Of a stretch of 64,000 nucleotides of DNA, positions 52,069 through 62,802 are shown one piece after another (the first letter of the stretch is position 1; every line of letters begins with the position of its first letter). The notes below the pieces were generated by a model that had not been told where the DNA came from, did no database searches, and was given only the letters and a program-made list of their open reading frames with translations. The position numbers and the translations under genes were made by a program. The stretch spans positions 14,583,327 through 14,647,326 of the forward strand of contig OX463864.1 of NCBI GenBank assembly GCA_949825065.1, written 5' to 3'. This stretch comes from Odontocerum albicorne (lineage: Eukaryota; Arthropoda; Insecta; Trichoptera; Odontoceridae).

Positions 52069-52385
52069 ATGCAGACACAATTATATGTGGCTTTTTCAAG
52101 ATGTCGGAAACGCGAAAACATTAAAGTCAATATATCTGAAACAAGTCTTCAAGGAAAACTTTATCAACGATTTCAATTGAACAACAGTAATGTTTATACA
52201 CAAAACATCGTGTACAAAGAGATTTTTGAGAATTAAATAATTCATCAATCAAGATGTGCCTTTTTTATTTTAAACTTTAAACATTAATGAACCCAAAAAA
52301 ACTTTAAGCTGATCTTGCTCCATTCGGTATTTCATAAATGTATAATTTGTTTTACTTCCGTGAATATTTCACGGGTTGCAACCAG
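52069..52385 (+). mobile_element. Helitron-like 3' end with helicase C-terminus and terminal hairpin
   Basis: 52075-52236 encodes TQLYVAFSRCRKRENIKVNI, SETSLQGKLYQRFQLNNSNV and NIVYKEIFEN, stop. QLYVAFSRxRxxxNIKV is the last helicase motif of Pif1-type helicases, and the VYKEI ending is typical of the Helitron Rep/Hel protein C-terminus. Downstream, 52358-52374 is a perfect hairpin (CCGTGAA, loop TAT, TTCACGG). It is followed by GTTGCAACCAG and T. Helitrons end in a hairpin and CTRR; here CTAG appears changed to CCAG, while the related 35.2-kb end keeps CTAG. Earlier helicase motifs are missing. Confidence 0.7.
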
Positions 52386-53364
52386 TTATGTTATAGATTG
52401 TAACCCCATGTATTATTGTCAATGGTTATTCAGTCCCAGTCTATTTCAAATACGCGACCTCTAATTTTTGTTACTTGCATATTTTAAAATATTTTATACT
52501 TTTTGGGTGTCGTTAAATTGTGATTTGTAATATACACGTAAAATGACTAATCTATTGCATAAACCCATTCATGACAATATTTTTGTAAAATAAATAACTA
52601 CATTTTAAGTGGGTCTTTTATGGGTAAAAATATTTGGACAGTACTTGGCCTGTTTGCATCCTTCCGTAAACGTAGGTATAAATAAATAAGAAGACATCTC
52701 GCCCAAACTTTGCACCAGCCCCGCAATTTTTTCAAGCTGGCCCCCTCCTGCTATCTTGTGTCCATTTTGCAAACAAATAAAACTTACTTATCATTATTCA
52801 TTTTAATCGACTTCTAACCTTTCTTATACACTCCGCGTTCACCTTAAGTCCAAGGAAGTCGCATACTTGTGCGTGGAAGTCACCTTTATGGGTTCGCCTA
52901 TTCTATCGTCCGCACACAGTACTTATTACATAAAAAGACTTTCATCAGTCCGTTTTGCATAACACTCTATATCTAGAAAGGAATCTGCAGTTATCTTCAA
53001 TGCACTATGAATTATAAATAAGATACGACTGCATAAATGCATTGTAATAGGGAAGATATTTATGGAACATAAAATTATGCACGGCAGTCTTTAACAATGC
53101 AGCAATATACGGGTATACTTCATTCTTGTCGGTTTCTTTAATGTACTCGTATTTTTTGTCGTTTTTCACTTAAAGGCTACTAAAAGTTAAAAAGTTAAAA
53201 AAGACAGTATCACACCATTACATAATCAACAGTTAAAAAGCTAGGACTGTTAAAAGATAACACTATCATGGCGAGATAAAAATAATTGAGGTAACCCGAA
53301 GGATCTTCTTCAGCCTTCCTTCGTTTCAAGTGTTGCAAAAAATCCTGCATACTTTTATTTCCGA
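52386..53364. other. Spacer, nothing recognised
   Basis: Mostly AT-rich. Upstream, at 51870-51905 and 52005-52040, the phrase TTATTTCCTATTATATTGAA recurs, a direct duplication. No gene seen. Confidence 0.4.
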
Positions 53365-53590
53365 CTAGCGCTATGCTCAAACAGATATTGTTTATTGGCC
53401 TTTCCAGTTCACCGCTCCTCTTTAGTTTCGTCGTACTTTACTGCCCATACAGTAAGACTCTGGAACCAGTTACAAACAAATATTAGATTCGCGCCGTCTT
53501 TGGCACGCTTTAAAAAACGACTGAAAAAACTCTGAATTTCAAGCCAGTAATATAACGTGCTTCATCCCTTCCTTTTCGTATGATTGATGT
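53365..53590 (+). pseudogene. CR1/L2-type LINE C-terminal fragment, family 3
   Basis: CTAGCGCTATGCTCAAACAG, then the SSFTVHxVRLWNQLQTNI-type coding in decayed form, ending with GAATTTCAAGCCAGTAATAT. The 3' UTR and tail are replaced by a family-4 relic at 53592. Confidence 0.7.
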
Positions 53591-53591
53591 T

Positions 53592-54235
53592 AACTATGTA
53601 ATAGGCAATATGCTTATTTGGCTCCCATTACATACAATGGCGTGCCGACTTCAATAAAGGTAAAGCTAGGAAAACCATTTAGACAGTCGATCGGAGCGTG
53701 GTTGTTATTGCGACAGGATTTTGAGTACTTGGGCTTTTAGGATGAATGACGAGTGGAAAGGATTTATGTGAGCTCGTGAGTGTGGGTTTTTCTTGTTGTT
53801 TTAATTTTGTTTGTTTTTGTATTTGTGTTTTTGTGTATTTTTTTTGTTTCAATTTTAGTTTTTATTCTTATGATTGTGTGCGGTATGGTGTGGGATGAAT
53901 ATTTTTGGTCTTTCTGGAGTGATGATGTGTGAGGAGTTGAATTTCGCAAGATGTTTCCAGTTGTACTCGTAGTTGAGTGTCACTGTCAGGTTGATGAGAG
54001 CGTGCAACGGGGTTTTGTTTTTGTGTAATCAAAAATCGGAAAGAAGTATCGATTTATTTTTTCATGCTAAATATCCTCAGTGAGATACAGGCAAAAGCCT
54101 AGTTTACTGGGGATACGACAAATGAAAGGCAACAAACCCAGATCCATTAAAATTAGATGTCCAAATCAAATTATCTGTTGATTTTCTCAAATTGTGTACA
54201 TTTCTTGTCATGTGTAATAATAAATAAATAAAAAA
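53592..54235 (+). mobile_element. LINE family-4 C-terminus end and 3' UTR
   Basis: Reads like ICLFGSHYIQWRADFNKG..., with TTGCGACAGGATTTTGAGTA (LRQxFEYLG) and a long T/G-rich 3' UTR. The distal UTR (CCTAGTTTACTGGGGATACG, CAACAAACCCAGATCCATTA, ATTATCTGTTGATTTT) matches 62803-62960 on the opposite strand and 46870-47000. Confidence 0.72.
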
Positions 54236-54254
54236 TAAAATGAATATTCAATTA

Positions 54255-54400
54255 AATATTTTTTTGTGACCATGTAACTAACTTCCTTTGTTTACTTTTG
54301 TCTAGTCGGAAGAGATTCCCGACTGACATTACTATAAGCCCGCCAGATTGTTACAACTAAGTGTTGTAACAATCTGGCGGGCGAATAAATGAATAAAAGT
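54255..54400 (+). repeat. LINE family-3 tail with its end inverted into a 20-bp hairpin
   Basis: Tail sequence GACCATGTAACTAACTTCC and a decayed GTCGGAAGAGATTCCCGACT lead to a perfect palindrome: 54338-54357 GCCCGCCAGATTGTTACAAC, loop TAAGT, 54363-54382 the exact complement. The element's terminal segment is therefore present in both orientations. Confidence 0.9.
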
Positions 54401-55389
54401 AACTTGGCTTTGGAAATCGAATGCAGTTCAAATATCATCATTCTAACGATTACGAAGTAATGAAAATTTCAGAATAACGAATATTTATTGTCGAATAGAA
54501 TCAACGTAGATAAAATACTTTTTTTAACGAATCCCGTTTCAACGAAATAAAAGTTTCAGTATTATGAATATATTCCGGCAGAAAACGGCGTTAACCTATC
54601 CCTTCCTACGCTAAAAAGATCCGCACATTCCGGTTCTGTGTATTCAATACACATGTAAAAATGAGCGATTTAAAATCGGAAAAATAAGAATATTCATAGC
54701 CAATCGCTTAAAATAATTAAATTTGAAGTCAAAAGTGATAATTATTGAAATTTAATTGCTGAGAGCGCTTGTTTTGGATGGCGCGTCTAAGTCATTGAAG
54801 AGTTTCACAATAGGTCTCTAAGTTTATTGTGTGTCCTCTTGGCATAAACTCGACGTGGATCAAACCCATTCGGTCCCAAAAAACTGTTGCCATCCCTTTT
54901 CTGGAGTTGAGATTCGGTTTTTCTTTTCCGAGCACACATTTGTTTGTAGCCAAGGTGCTCTGTCACTATTTCATGTAGGAGCGATCGTGAAATTTGTGGG
55001 AAAGATTCATGTACTGTGCTTAAAGTTGCCTATAAATTTCGGTAGGCCGAATATTTTGTGCATTCAGAAAACGAATGACACTACGCACTTCACATTTGGC
55101 GGGATTTTAGATGGGCGCAACCATTTTGAAAGGTAACAGAACAAAGACGCACGACCGTTCAACAATAAAACTCGGCTCGCACTGAAGCGAGGGAAGGAGC
55201 TAACTGGCGCGCATACGATCGCGTTGGGGGGAAGATCAGCGCAGGGCGTGATGCGCAATCGTTTTTTACTTTCTAGCCGCGCCTAGTATAAAGGTTCCGT
55301 TTCCGGAAGATGTGAATATATTTAAAAACTTTCGGGCTCATCCATCCTGTAGTGCTGATGTCTTGGATGATGTTTTTCAACAATTCCGT
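54401..55389. other. Spacer, nothing firm
   Basis: 54831-55136 is open for 101 codons with four cysteines but no motif I know. 55120-55260 is GC-richer. A mobile-element origin is possible but unsupported. Confidence 0.35.
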
Positions 55390-55603
55390 ATTGTATTGTA
55401 TTATACTTTCGTTGTATAAAGTACAACCTAGCGGCTTTCTTGCTAAATGGCAATCTCTTCCAAACAAACAAAAATATGTTCAAGAGGCCTTAAGTGAAAA
55501 TCAGACAGGAATTCTTTTTAAAAAATCTGGGTTCCAGCAGGATTTGGACCCGAAATCTCCGGTCTGAGAGACAGGCGTTTTACCAACTAGGCCACGAAGG
55601 TCG
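55390..55603 (-). mobile_element. SINE-A copy, near full length
   Basis: Minus strand: GACCTTCGTGGCCTAGTTGG, B-box-like GGGTCCAAATCCTGCTGGAA, body TCTGATTTTCACTTAAGGCC, tail with GGAAGAGATTGCCATTTAGC and TTGTACTTTATACAACGAAA. Confidence 0.85.
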
Positions 55604-55656
55604 TCTGCCCTCCGAACGGCACTGTATAAATTATCATTTTATTATTATTATGTGTA
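55603..55656 (+). repeat. SINE-C-type 3' end fragment
   Basis: CTGCCCTCCGAACGGCACTG and TATAAATTATCATTTTATTA, directly beside the SINE-A head. Confidence 0.45.
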
Positions 55657-56109
55657 TAGAAAATGCAATTATGAAAGCAGCTGAGAAAAATTCAGTCAAA
55701 TCAAAATTACATCAAACTTATAAAATAATTGAATGTATCTGTACAACTTTTCATTGTGAAATAAATCTGTTTTTTAATGCAATGTTTTTCTCTCATATTC
55801 AGTACAACGAAAATTTTGTATGGTCCCATGAATCTCGTCATAATGGGATTCTGACCTGTAGTACGAAAAATACTTGTCTCAAAACAAACCACGGGAGAAA
55901 AGAAACTGAAATTTTATAATGATGCTTTAAAATCAACAAGATAACCACTTAATTAATACCTGCGACATAAGGTCGCAGAGGTTGACATGAATAGGCAATT
56001 TTCACAGATCCCATTCAACAGGGTTAATGAAGATCATTATGCGAACCCGCAAAATAATAAAATTACTTACTTCAAAAATAGAGTTACATACATAAATACA
56101 TACCATCAC
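55657..56109. other. Spacer, nothing recognised
   Basis: A plus-strand frame at 55494-55919 is open but spans the SINE-A copy and has no recognisable domain; I do not call it a gene. Confidence 0.4.
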
Positions 56110-56833
56110 GCCATTTTTCTGCTGGGGTAGGCAGAGAGGATCAAGTTTTCCTACTTCAATGCACATATTTCGCTTCTTTCATATGTTCACAACCATACTC
56201 CTTATCCTACGATTTGTCTTCTAATATTTCCTTCTTTCAAAATATTTACATGATCCAACCATACTTTCCTTGGTCTTCCTCCAACACGCCTTCCAAAAAC
56301 ATTTGCACAGTATACTTATTTTGCTAGTCATTTGTTCTCAACGCCTAAACCAGCTTTCGGCAACATATGGGACGCGTGCCACTTGGTGGCACATGGAAGG
56401 TTTTTTGATGGCACGGCATAAAGAATAATGGAATTCTTCTGTACATTAACAAATTACATACATAATTTCTACTACGAAACTGCTCGTTTTCTTACACGAA
56501 ATTACTAGTTGTTGAAGAAACACCAAAAGAATTCTCGCGGCGTGACTCATTTTGTTAAACGGAATTAACAGTTTTTGAAGTAAAAAAATTCAATTTTTTT
56601 TGCTGCGTAAAATCCTGCCTTAATTTTGAACAGACCCTCCAATTTATATTCCGCATGGGGGCATGGCATCTAAGTAATTTGAATTATGATGAAGTAATAT
56701 AATTAAATAAATATTTAATTTCTTAAAGACAGATTTTTCTTTAAAAAATAAAGTCGATAACTTAAAAAAAAAATGGCCCTTCAGTGCATATATGTTGCCG
56801 ACCGCTGGCCTGATCCATCTCAGAATGCTATTA
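56110..56833 (-). pseudogene. Non-LTR RT C-terminus, family 1, interrupted by a hAT-type MITE and cut by a mariner
   Basis: Complement: 56115-56350 has GGTAGGCAGAGAGG, TCCTTCTTTCAAAATATTTA, ATGATCCAACCATACTTTCC and GCCTAAAC. After the MITE, 56816-56833 has CATCTCAGAATGCT, which directly follows GCCCAAAC in other copies (AAACGATCTCAGAGTGCTC at 12.5 kb). The relic then stops at the mariner. Confidence 0.65.
56351..56807. mobile_element. hAT-type MITE, 457 bp, near-complete
   Basis: Left end CAGCTTTCGGCAACATATG, right end (complement) CAGCGGTCGGCAACATATAT. These are imperfect terminal repeats of the CAGxGGTCGGCAAC type that hAT elements carry. Eight bases on each side are similar (GCCTAAAC at 56343-56350, GCCTGATC at 56808-56815), fitting an 8-bp target duplication that has since diverged. 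No coding capacity. Confidence 0.75.
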
Positions 56834-57759
56834 CGAGGGTCATCTAGAAAGTAAGGTTACAAAGGCTCCTGAGGCCGGGGGAAATTTTTTGTTTCGAAGT
56901 TGGTGCACCTGGCGTGTAGAGGGGATTCTAATGGTCAGTTTGTTTGGTCCCGCGTGTTTGTCGGCCATTTTGTTCAGTCACAGTAAATTCTTCCAATGGA
57001 AAGGTCGTCGCGCGCTCCCGCCACAAAACATCCGTACGAGATCCGCGCGGTCATCCGTTTTTTGACTTTCCAGAACAATACCGCCGCAATTATCCATCGG
57101 AAGCTCGTGGATGTTTATGGTAGTGATGTGATGAGTCGACAACATGTCACGAAGTGGATTAGGTTGTTCAGAGAAGGCTGTACTGATACTCACGACGAGG
57201 CAAGGCAGTGATTTCTGACGAACTTGTGCAAAAAATTGAAGAACAAGTGCGAAATGACAGCCGTGTGACGCTTGACGACCTTCACGAAAAATTTCCTGAC
57301 ATTTCTCAAAGTCTCCTTGGTGATATTGTGTCGGAAAAACTTGGTTACAATAAGTTGTGTGCGAGATGGGTGCCCAGAATGCTCACACCGGAGCACCGTC
57401 AAAATCGCGTGACCGCCGCGCGTGAATTTTTGGATCGTTTTGCACAGGGGGGAGAAGCTTTTCTGGACTCTATCGTGACGTGGGATAAGACGTGGGTGTG
57501 TCACTACACCCCAACAATTTTCCAATGATCAGGAGGTCGAGGAAGCTGTGAAGAAGTGGCTGAAAGAGCTGGCGGCGGAGGTCTATGACACTGGCATACA
57601 AAAGCTGGTGCCCCGACTACAGAAATGTCTCGATCTCGACGGCGATTTCGTTGAATAATAGTTTAATATATTTGTGAAGTATCCTGTGAATTTCAATTAA
57701 ATACAAGCATTTTTCGATCCTACATAAATGTTGTAACCTTACTTTCTAGATGACCCTCG
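56834..57759 (+). mobile_element. mariner element, 926 bp, with both terminal repeats and an internal deletion
   Basis: Perfect 29-bp terminal repeats start CGAGGGTCATCTAGAAAGTA at the left and end as the exact complement at 57759. TA flanks both sides (56832-56833 and 57760-57761). Inside is a mariner transposase with its catalytic middle deleted, so the copy cannot move on its own but keeps the ends a related transposase would need. Confidence 0.92.
56996..57655 (+). pseudogene. mariner transposase, frameshifted and internally deleted
   Basis: 56996-57210 encodes the N-terminal helix-turn-helix region (KHPYEIRAVIRFLTFQNNTA, MSRQHVTKWIRLFREG, DEARQ). A small deletion near 57207 removes the GRPS-type linker and shifts frame. 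57208-57528 continues VISDELVQKIEEQVRNDSRV, TLDDLHEKFPDISQSLLGDI and VTWDKTWVCHYTP. That last piece holds the first catalytic aspartate (normally xGDETWVxxY). The frame then jumps to the C-terminal DQEVEEAVKKWLKELAAEVY and GIQKLVPRLQKCLDLDGDFV. The second and third catalytic acidic residues are gone. Confidence 0.88.
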
Positions 57760-57761
57760 TA

Positions 57762-58580
57762 TATTTAGTCTTTTTTCCTACAAAATTAATTCCTCCATGT
57801 TCTCTCAGTTCTGCTGCTTTCGTTATTTTATAATATTCTTCAAATAATATATCTTAGAGAAATTTCTCTTTTTTCCTACTTGTTATCAGCCTAAATCCCT
57901 AACATTTTATTTTAAAATTACGCAACGCAGAGGAGGGAAAATTTCCAAGTCAAAACCGTATACTTAAGAAATCTGTAATTAATTTAATTAAGATTAACGA
58001 GTGAGAGAAAGTTCAAAAACTTTTATATTCAAATTGCGAGATAAAACTCCCGAAACTGGATGCTGTAGTCTCCTTGCTCACCTTGGCGGAGTATTTAGGT
58101 TTGTGATCATACATAGCACTAGTTTATAAAGTTCAACTTGTATTTAACGTCCCTATTTTGTGTTCAACTGTTCCTTTCGCCCAGAAATGATGATGGAATT
58201 AGCAAAATTATTTAAAGCATTTGATAATTAAAAGCTCATATTAGTACATACGAGTACATCGAATTTATTGTATTGTATTAACACTTGCTACCCTGTGATG
58301 GATAGCGAGTGACCAGGACTTATATTTTATTTGATTATTCGACGTTTTAATACACAATAAAATTATTTTTATAGCTAATTACAAAAAATAGCCTAGCAGA
58401 TTTTGCATAATTTTAATTTAAAATATACATTTTTCACTGGACAGTTAGCGTCCGGCACCGTGGCAGCCGGAATTCTTTAGCACAGCAAGGCAAGGGTTAA
58501 GCTTTAATTATACCTATACATAAAAGCGGGTGGTTTTATTGCCATATAACAATATCTTATAACCATACAGATATGTGTGA
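57762..58580. other. Spacer, nothing recognised
   Basis: AT-rich. 58440-58500 is slightly GC-richer. No gene. Confidence 0.4.
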
Positions 58581-58668
58581 ATAATAATAACAATAATAGG
58601 ACAATTTAAATAGCGCAGTTAAGACAGCAAACTCTCCTCAATGGCGTTCTAACTCGGGATTGGAACGG
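58581..58668 (-). repeat. SINE-C-type copy, minus strand
   Basis: Complement: AATCCCGAGTTAGAACGCCA, TTGAGGAGAGTTTGCTGTCT and GCGCTATTTAAATTGTCC. Confidence 0.55.
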
Positions 58669-58889
58669 ACTATTATTTCCCATATAGATTAAAATATAAT
58701 ATTACAGGTATATAAGTTGAGTGTGAGGATATCAAGGTGGTGGTTGCGGCTATTAGTTTAGGTACTTATCCGCATCTGAATATGTATAAAAAAACACATT
58801 TGGTAAGAAAACCGCAAAAGAATAACCAAGCGAAGACGAACTATAAAGAAACCTTTGTAGATCGTCCGATACGCAATAGTAAGATATTC

Positions 58890-59075
58890 GGCTTTCGGTG
58901 TCGTCGTTGCTGGGCCTCGTGATCGAGGATCCCCTCACTATTCCACCGTCAATTCAATTGAAAAGCGAAGCTGTGCCTTGGAGTTTTTTTGTTTCTTTTT
59001 AAGTCAGTGAGGTCCGATGGCACACCGAAGTTAGACGACCCGAGTACACCAGCATGTTGTGTTTTTGTTCCCTTA
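58890..59075 (+). repeat. Unclassified interspersed repeat (as 49825-50030)
   Basis: GGGCCTCGTGATCGAGGATC, TTGAAAAGCGAAGCTGTGCC, GGCACACCGAAGTTAGACGA, in the same order as the 49.8-kb copy. Confidence 0.6.
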
Positions 59076-59088
59076 TTTGAAAGTATTA

Positions 59089-59219
59089 TATGACGGAAGT
59101 TATAGGTATTCTCATGCTCCCGAATACTAAGCGGTAAAAAATGCCTGTGTCATTCAAGGTGAGTAGCACAGCACGGGGTTCTAACTGCCGACGTTCCGTC
59201 TAGTCCAGTGCGTTACCGT
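59089..59219 (-). mobile_element. SINE-B copy, decayed
   Basis: Complement: ACGGTAACGCACTGGACTAG, then AACCCCGTGCTGTGCTACTC, TGACACAGGCATTTTTTACC and a decayed end CTTCCGTCATATA. The first bases of the head are missing. Confidence 0.7.
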
Positions 59220-59370
59220 TATAATAAATAAATTAGATTAGTTCTAAAGATATAAATTTGTATATAGATATATAACGTTTGGCAAATGTTTGTATTACAA
59301 ATTAATTTATTAAATAAATTTTAAAAAAATTAATTAAGTCGTATAAGGTTTTATATTGGGTGTACAAATT

Positions 59371-60425
59371 AATCTTAATAAATATATTTTCTACAGTTTA
59401 TCTTGAGGCATATACGAGTGTGTGCAATTTATGAATGTATTTACCATATATATGTACATAGTATGTTGCCATCACTATGTTGTATCTTGAGATATATGTG
59501 TGATTTCGAAATGTATTTATATACGTACATACTATGTTGCCATCACTATGTTGTATCTTGAGATATATGTGTGGTTTCGGAATGTATTTATATACGTACG
59601 TACTATGTTGCCATCACTATGTTGTATCTTGAGATATACTCGTATGTGTGATTTCGGAATGTATTTATATATGTACATACTATGTTGCCATCACTATGTT
59701 GTATCTTGAGATATATGTGTGATTTCGGAATGTATTTATACACGTACATACTATGTTGCCATCACTATGTTGTATCTTGAGATATATGTGTGATTTCGGA
59801 AGGCATTTATATACGTATAATACATACTATGCTGCCATCACTATGTTGTATCTTGAGATATATGTGTGATTTCGGAATGTATTTATATACGTACATACTA
59901 TGTTACCATCACTATGTTGTATCTTGAGATATACTCGTATGTGTGATTTCGGAATGTATTTATGTATGTACATACTATGTTGCCATCACTATGTTGTATC
60001 TTGAGATATATGTGTGATTTCGGAATGTATTGATACACGTACATACTATGTTGCCATCACTATGTTGTATTTTGAGATATATGTGTGATTTCGGAATGGA
60101 TTTATATACGTACATACTATGTTGCCATCACTATGTTGTATCTTGAGATATATGTGTGATTTCGGAATGTATTTATATATGTACATACTTTGTTGCCATT
60201 ACTATGTTGTATTTTGAGATATATGTGTGATTTCGGAATGTATTTATATACGTATAATACATACTATGTTGCCATCACTATGTTGTATCTTGAGATATAT
60301 GTGTGATTTCGGAATGTATTTATATATGCACAATATTATTTATAAAACTTAATAAGGTTTTATATTATTTTCGGGGAATGCATTCGTGTATTGATAAAAA
60401 GGTCAATAAATAAAAAAAAAAAATA
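59371..60425 (+). repeat. Second locus of the 71-bp minisatellite with its element tail, about 12 units
   Basis: 59371-59460 (TCTTAATAAATATATTTTCT, CAGTTTATCTTGAGGCATAT, ACGAGTGTGTGCAATTTATG) matches 3443-3530 almost base for base, then about 12 units like those at 3.5-4.4 kb follow. The right side differs: it passes through AATAAGGTTTTATATTATTT to GGTCAATAAAT and an A-run at about 60412-60423. Confidence 0.9.
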
Positions 60426-60599
60426 AACATGGATGTCGTCATATATAAGTTCTCGTTTGACAAGCATATCACGCAGAACATAAACAATTGTGTGTTGGCC
60501 ATCGGATTTATGTGGTATCTTTGGTATTTTTATCGAGCGCGTGCCCCAATGTTACACTGTAGTCGCCGTACGTAGTGTTCCGAGGAAATCTGGTTTGAT

Positions 60600-60830
60600 G
60601 ATGCATGCACCAGGATCCTGAGACATTATCACTTGTGGTATATTGGTCTTAAGTATTCTGTTAAGTCCTTAAACGGTTTGGCGCCGAGTTATACGATGGA
60701 ACTATGCACCAAGGACGTGTACTAGAAGAGACACAATAGACTGAGATCTTAAGAATAATAGTTACGTTCCTTTTCTGCTTTTTTTTTAATTGATTCAACA
60801 CTTCCATGCAAGAACATCAGGCGAATTTAT
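60600..60830 (+). pseudogene. CR1/L2-like RT C-terminal fragment, family 11
   Basis: One frame reads LRHYHLWYIGLKYSVKSLNG, LAPSYTMELCTKDVY, stop, KRHNRLRS. The (F/S)KxLNGLAPxYLxEL...NxLRS pattern is the C-terminal part of many CR1/L2-like reverse transcriptases. Only this piece remains. Confidence 0.62.
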
Positions 60831-61324
60831 TACTTTAAAGCTTGGGGGCGAATTTATTACTTTAAAGACTGGTTTCAATCCACACAACTTATGTTTCATA
60901 GATATGATTCATATATGGATGACCGTGAATTTGAATTCGTGTATAAAAAAATAGAGAATACGACGGGAATTGTAAAGGAATTAAGGACGAAGATTACTTA
61001 AAGATAATGCTTCTGTAGTTTACTCGTAAGTATTGATATGCATGAAGTACACCTCGTTGAGCCAGGAAGATTGTTCCAAAGTCGAGCAGAGTTAAACGCA
61101 AAAGATCATGTTTGATGAGTTGGTTTGCAATGGATTATTCTATCACCGGATCGAAGGAATAAGCCACTCTAGCAGAAAGCAAATTGGTTTTTTTCACGCA
61201 GTTACAGAGAACAGCTTGGATTGTTGTGACACTCCAGTGAGGGTTGACAGAAAACGTGAAGATTTCTTCGCTGTTTTATATTGAAGCATTGGAGCCCGGC
61301 ACAATATTCGAATGATTTATTGTA
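60831..61324. other. Spacer, with a short direct repeat
   Basis: GGCGAATTTATTACTTTAAAG occurs twice at about 60830-60870. 61000-61300 looks like decayed coding DNA on the minus strand but is not recognised. Confidence 0.35.
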
Positions 61325-61990
61325 TTTACGAGTAGATTAAAAATAAACCAAACGCAAACATTTCGGAGCCTCTCCAGTCTATGTAACAACTCAATAGTTC
61401 CAGTTTTCTTTAGCCCACTTACTAATCAAAAACTTCACGAGTTATGTGTTGTGGTATTTGGGCGCATTCTCCATCAATGGCTGCTCTTAATTCATTAAAT
61501 GTTGCCAGTTTTGTGCCATCAACTATATATCTTTGATGAGATGACGCCCAAATAAAAAAATATTGACGTAGACTTTTCAGTTATCGCAAAGGCTAAAATT
61601 GATGCCGTTCATTGCTGTTAACATGAAATCGCAAAAATCACGAATAATTTGTTTTAGTATTTGGGCGCATTCTCTTTCAATGGTTGTTACTCTCAGTTCA
61701 TTAGCTGTTGCCGGTTTTGTGACTTGAGTTTATGTGATGAGTCCTTATAAAAAATATTATTGGCGTGAGGTCTAGAGAACGCAAAGAGTATTCAATGCTA
61801 CATCTACGTCCGATCCATCTGTTCGGCCGATTTTCCTCAAGATAGGCCCTCACATCACAATAGTAGTGGGGAGGTGCATCATCTTGCTGGAAATAAAAGT
61901 CTTTCTCATCCCTAAATTCCTTACGAATGCGTGGCATGACAAATTCCCGCAAAAAGTTCAAGTAAATGGCACCGTGTTCAAGCGTGCATA
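61325..61990 (-). pseudogene. Mariner-type transposase C-terminal relics, two copies end to end
   Basis: Minus strand, 61961 down to about 61590: LREFVMPRIRKEFRDEKDFY, FQQDDAPPHYYCDVRAYLEE, IEYSLRSLDLTPIIFF (holding two of the catalytic positions), then KPATANELRVTTIERECAQI. From about 61560 to 61330 a second C-terminal end appears: KLATFNELRAAIDGECAQIP and QHITREVFD. Two relics of one group are therefore joined. FQQDxAPPH and SPDLTPxDFF are the mariner-like DDE motifs (here SLDLTP is degraded). Confidence 0.75.
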
Positions 61991-62567
61991 CATTTTTTTA
62001 AACACTATATTTAGATAATTTTTAAATGAAAAATTGTGGTTTGAATATTTCTTGGAACTATTCAACCTGTTGGCATTCGATCTATCACTTTCGATCCGTG
62101 AGATCAGAGATCTGACTCAGCGATAGTCAAAGTGCATTATTCGTTTCCGATCTTTAAAATTAATTATAATATTCGCTGAATCAGTTTTCTACCAACATAA
62201 TTTCAAGGATATTTTTTATACGATTTCCTCAAAAAAACCAGTTTCTGCTGTATAAGTTTCATTAGGTATACATTTCATACTAGCTAACATTGATTGGACT
62301 CGATGTTTTGGAAGTGGGCTGGCGCTGTGTTGAAATATTTGTCTTCGTTGTTGTTGAATTGCATGTTCGTGTTGATGTTGATTGTTGTTCTTAAGAACAA
62401 CAATCCAATCAACATCAGTTTCGACTTTCCATTGCTTCATCTCTGTGCTGATTGCGCTCTGTTCTTCCGGTCAATGTAGTTCATTAAGACACGATGCAGG
62501 TGAATTAATTTCCCTGGTTTGTGCAGGTTTTTGGGTCGATGTACTCGTATGTACGTCCTATCGTATA
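61991..62567. other. Spacer, nothing recognised
   Basis: 62360-62410 holds a short inverted pair (GTTGATGTTGATTGTTGTTC and AAGAACAACAATCCAATCAAC). No gene. Confidence 0.4.
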
Positions 62568-62765
62568 CGAGGGTTGATTAAAAAATAACGAGTTTTTTTT
62601 TATTTCGCGGGCTGTTTGTTTTCGATTGAGCCCATCTTTTTCCTCGTATTGCCGACACTTCCGTGATGCACATTTATTTTTTCAGACATATTGGTAAGGC
62701 AATTTATGTTTGACAGACAAGTATTTAAAACCATTCAGGCACGCTTGCGTTTTTTTGATATTTTT
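62568..62765 (+). mobile_element. Mariner-type left end, truncated
   Basis: CGAGGGTTGATTAAAAAATA and the following ACGAG directly after a TA (62566-62567) resemble a mariner terminal repeat. The next 170 bp (TTTCGATTGAGCCCATCTTT, TTGACAGACAAGTATTTAAA) look like the 5' untranslated part. No transposase frame follows; it gives way to a LINE tail near 62803. Confidence 0.5.
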
Positions 62766-62802
62766 TTAAGGCTTTACGCCCTCTGCGTTAGATCAGAATT
62801 TA

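Noticed and set aside
54831..55136. 101-codon open frame as a host gene
   Set aside because: No recognisable domain, no homologous neighbour and no splice or promoter evidence. Chance open frames of this size are expected in 64 kb.
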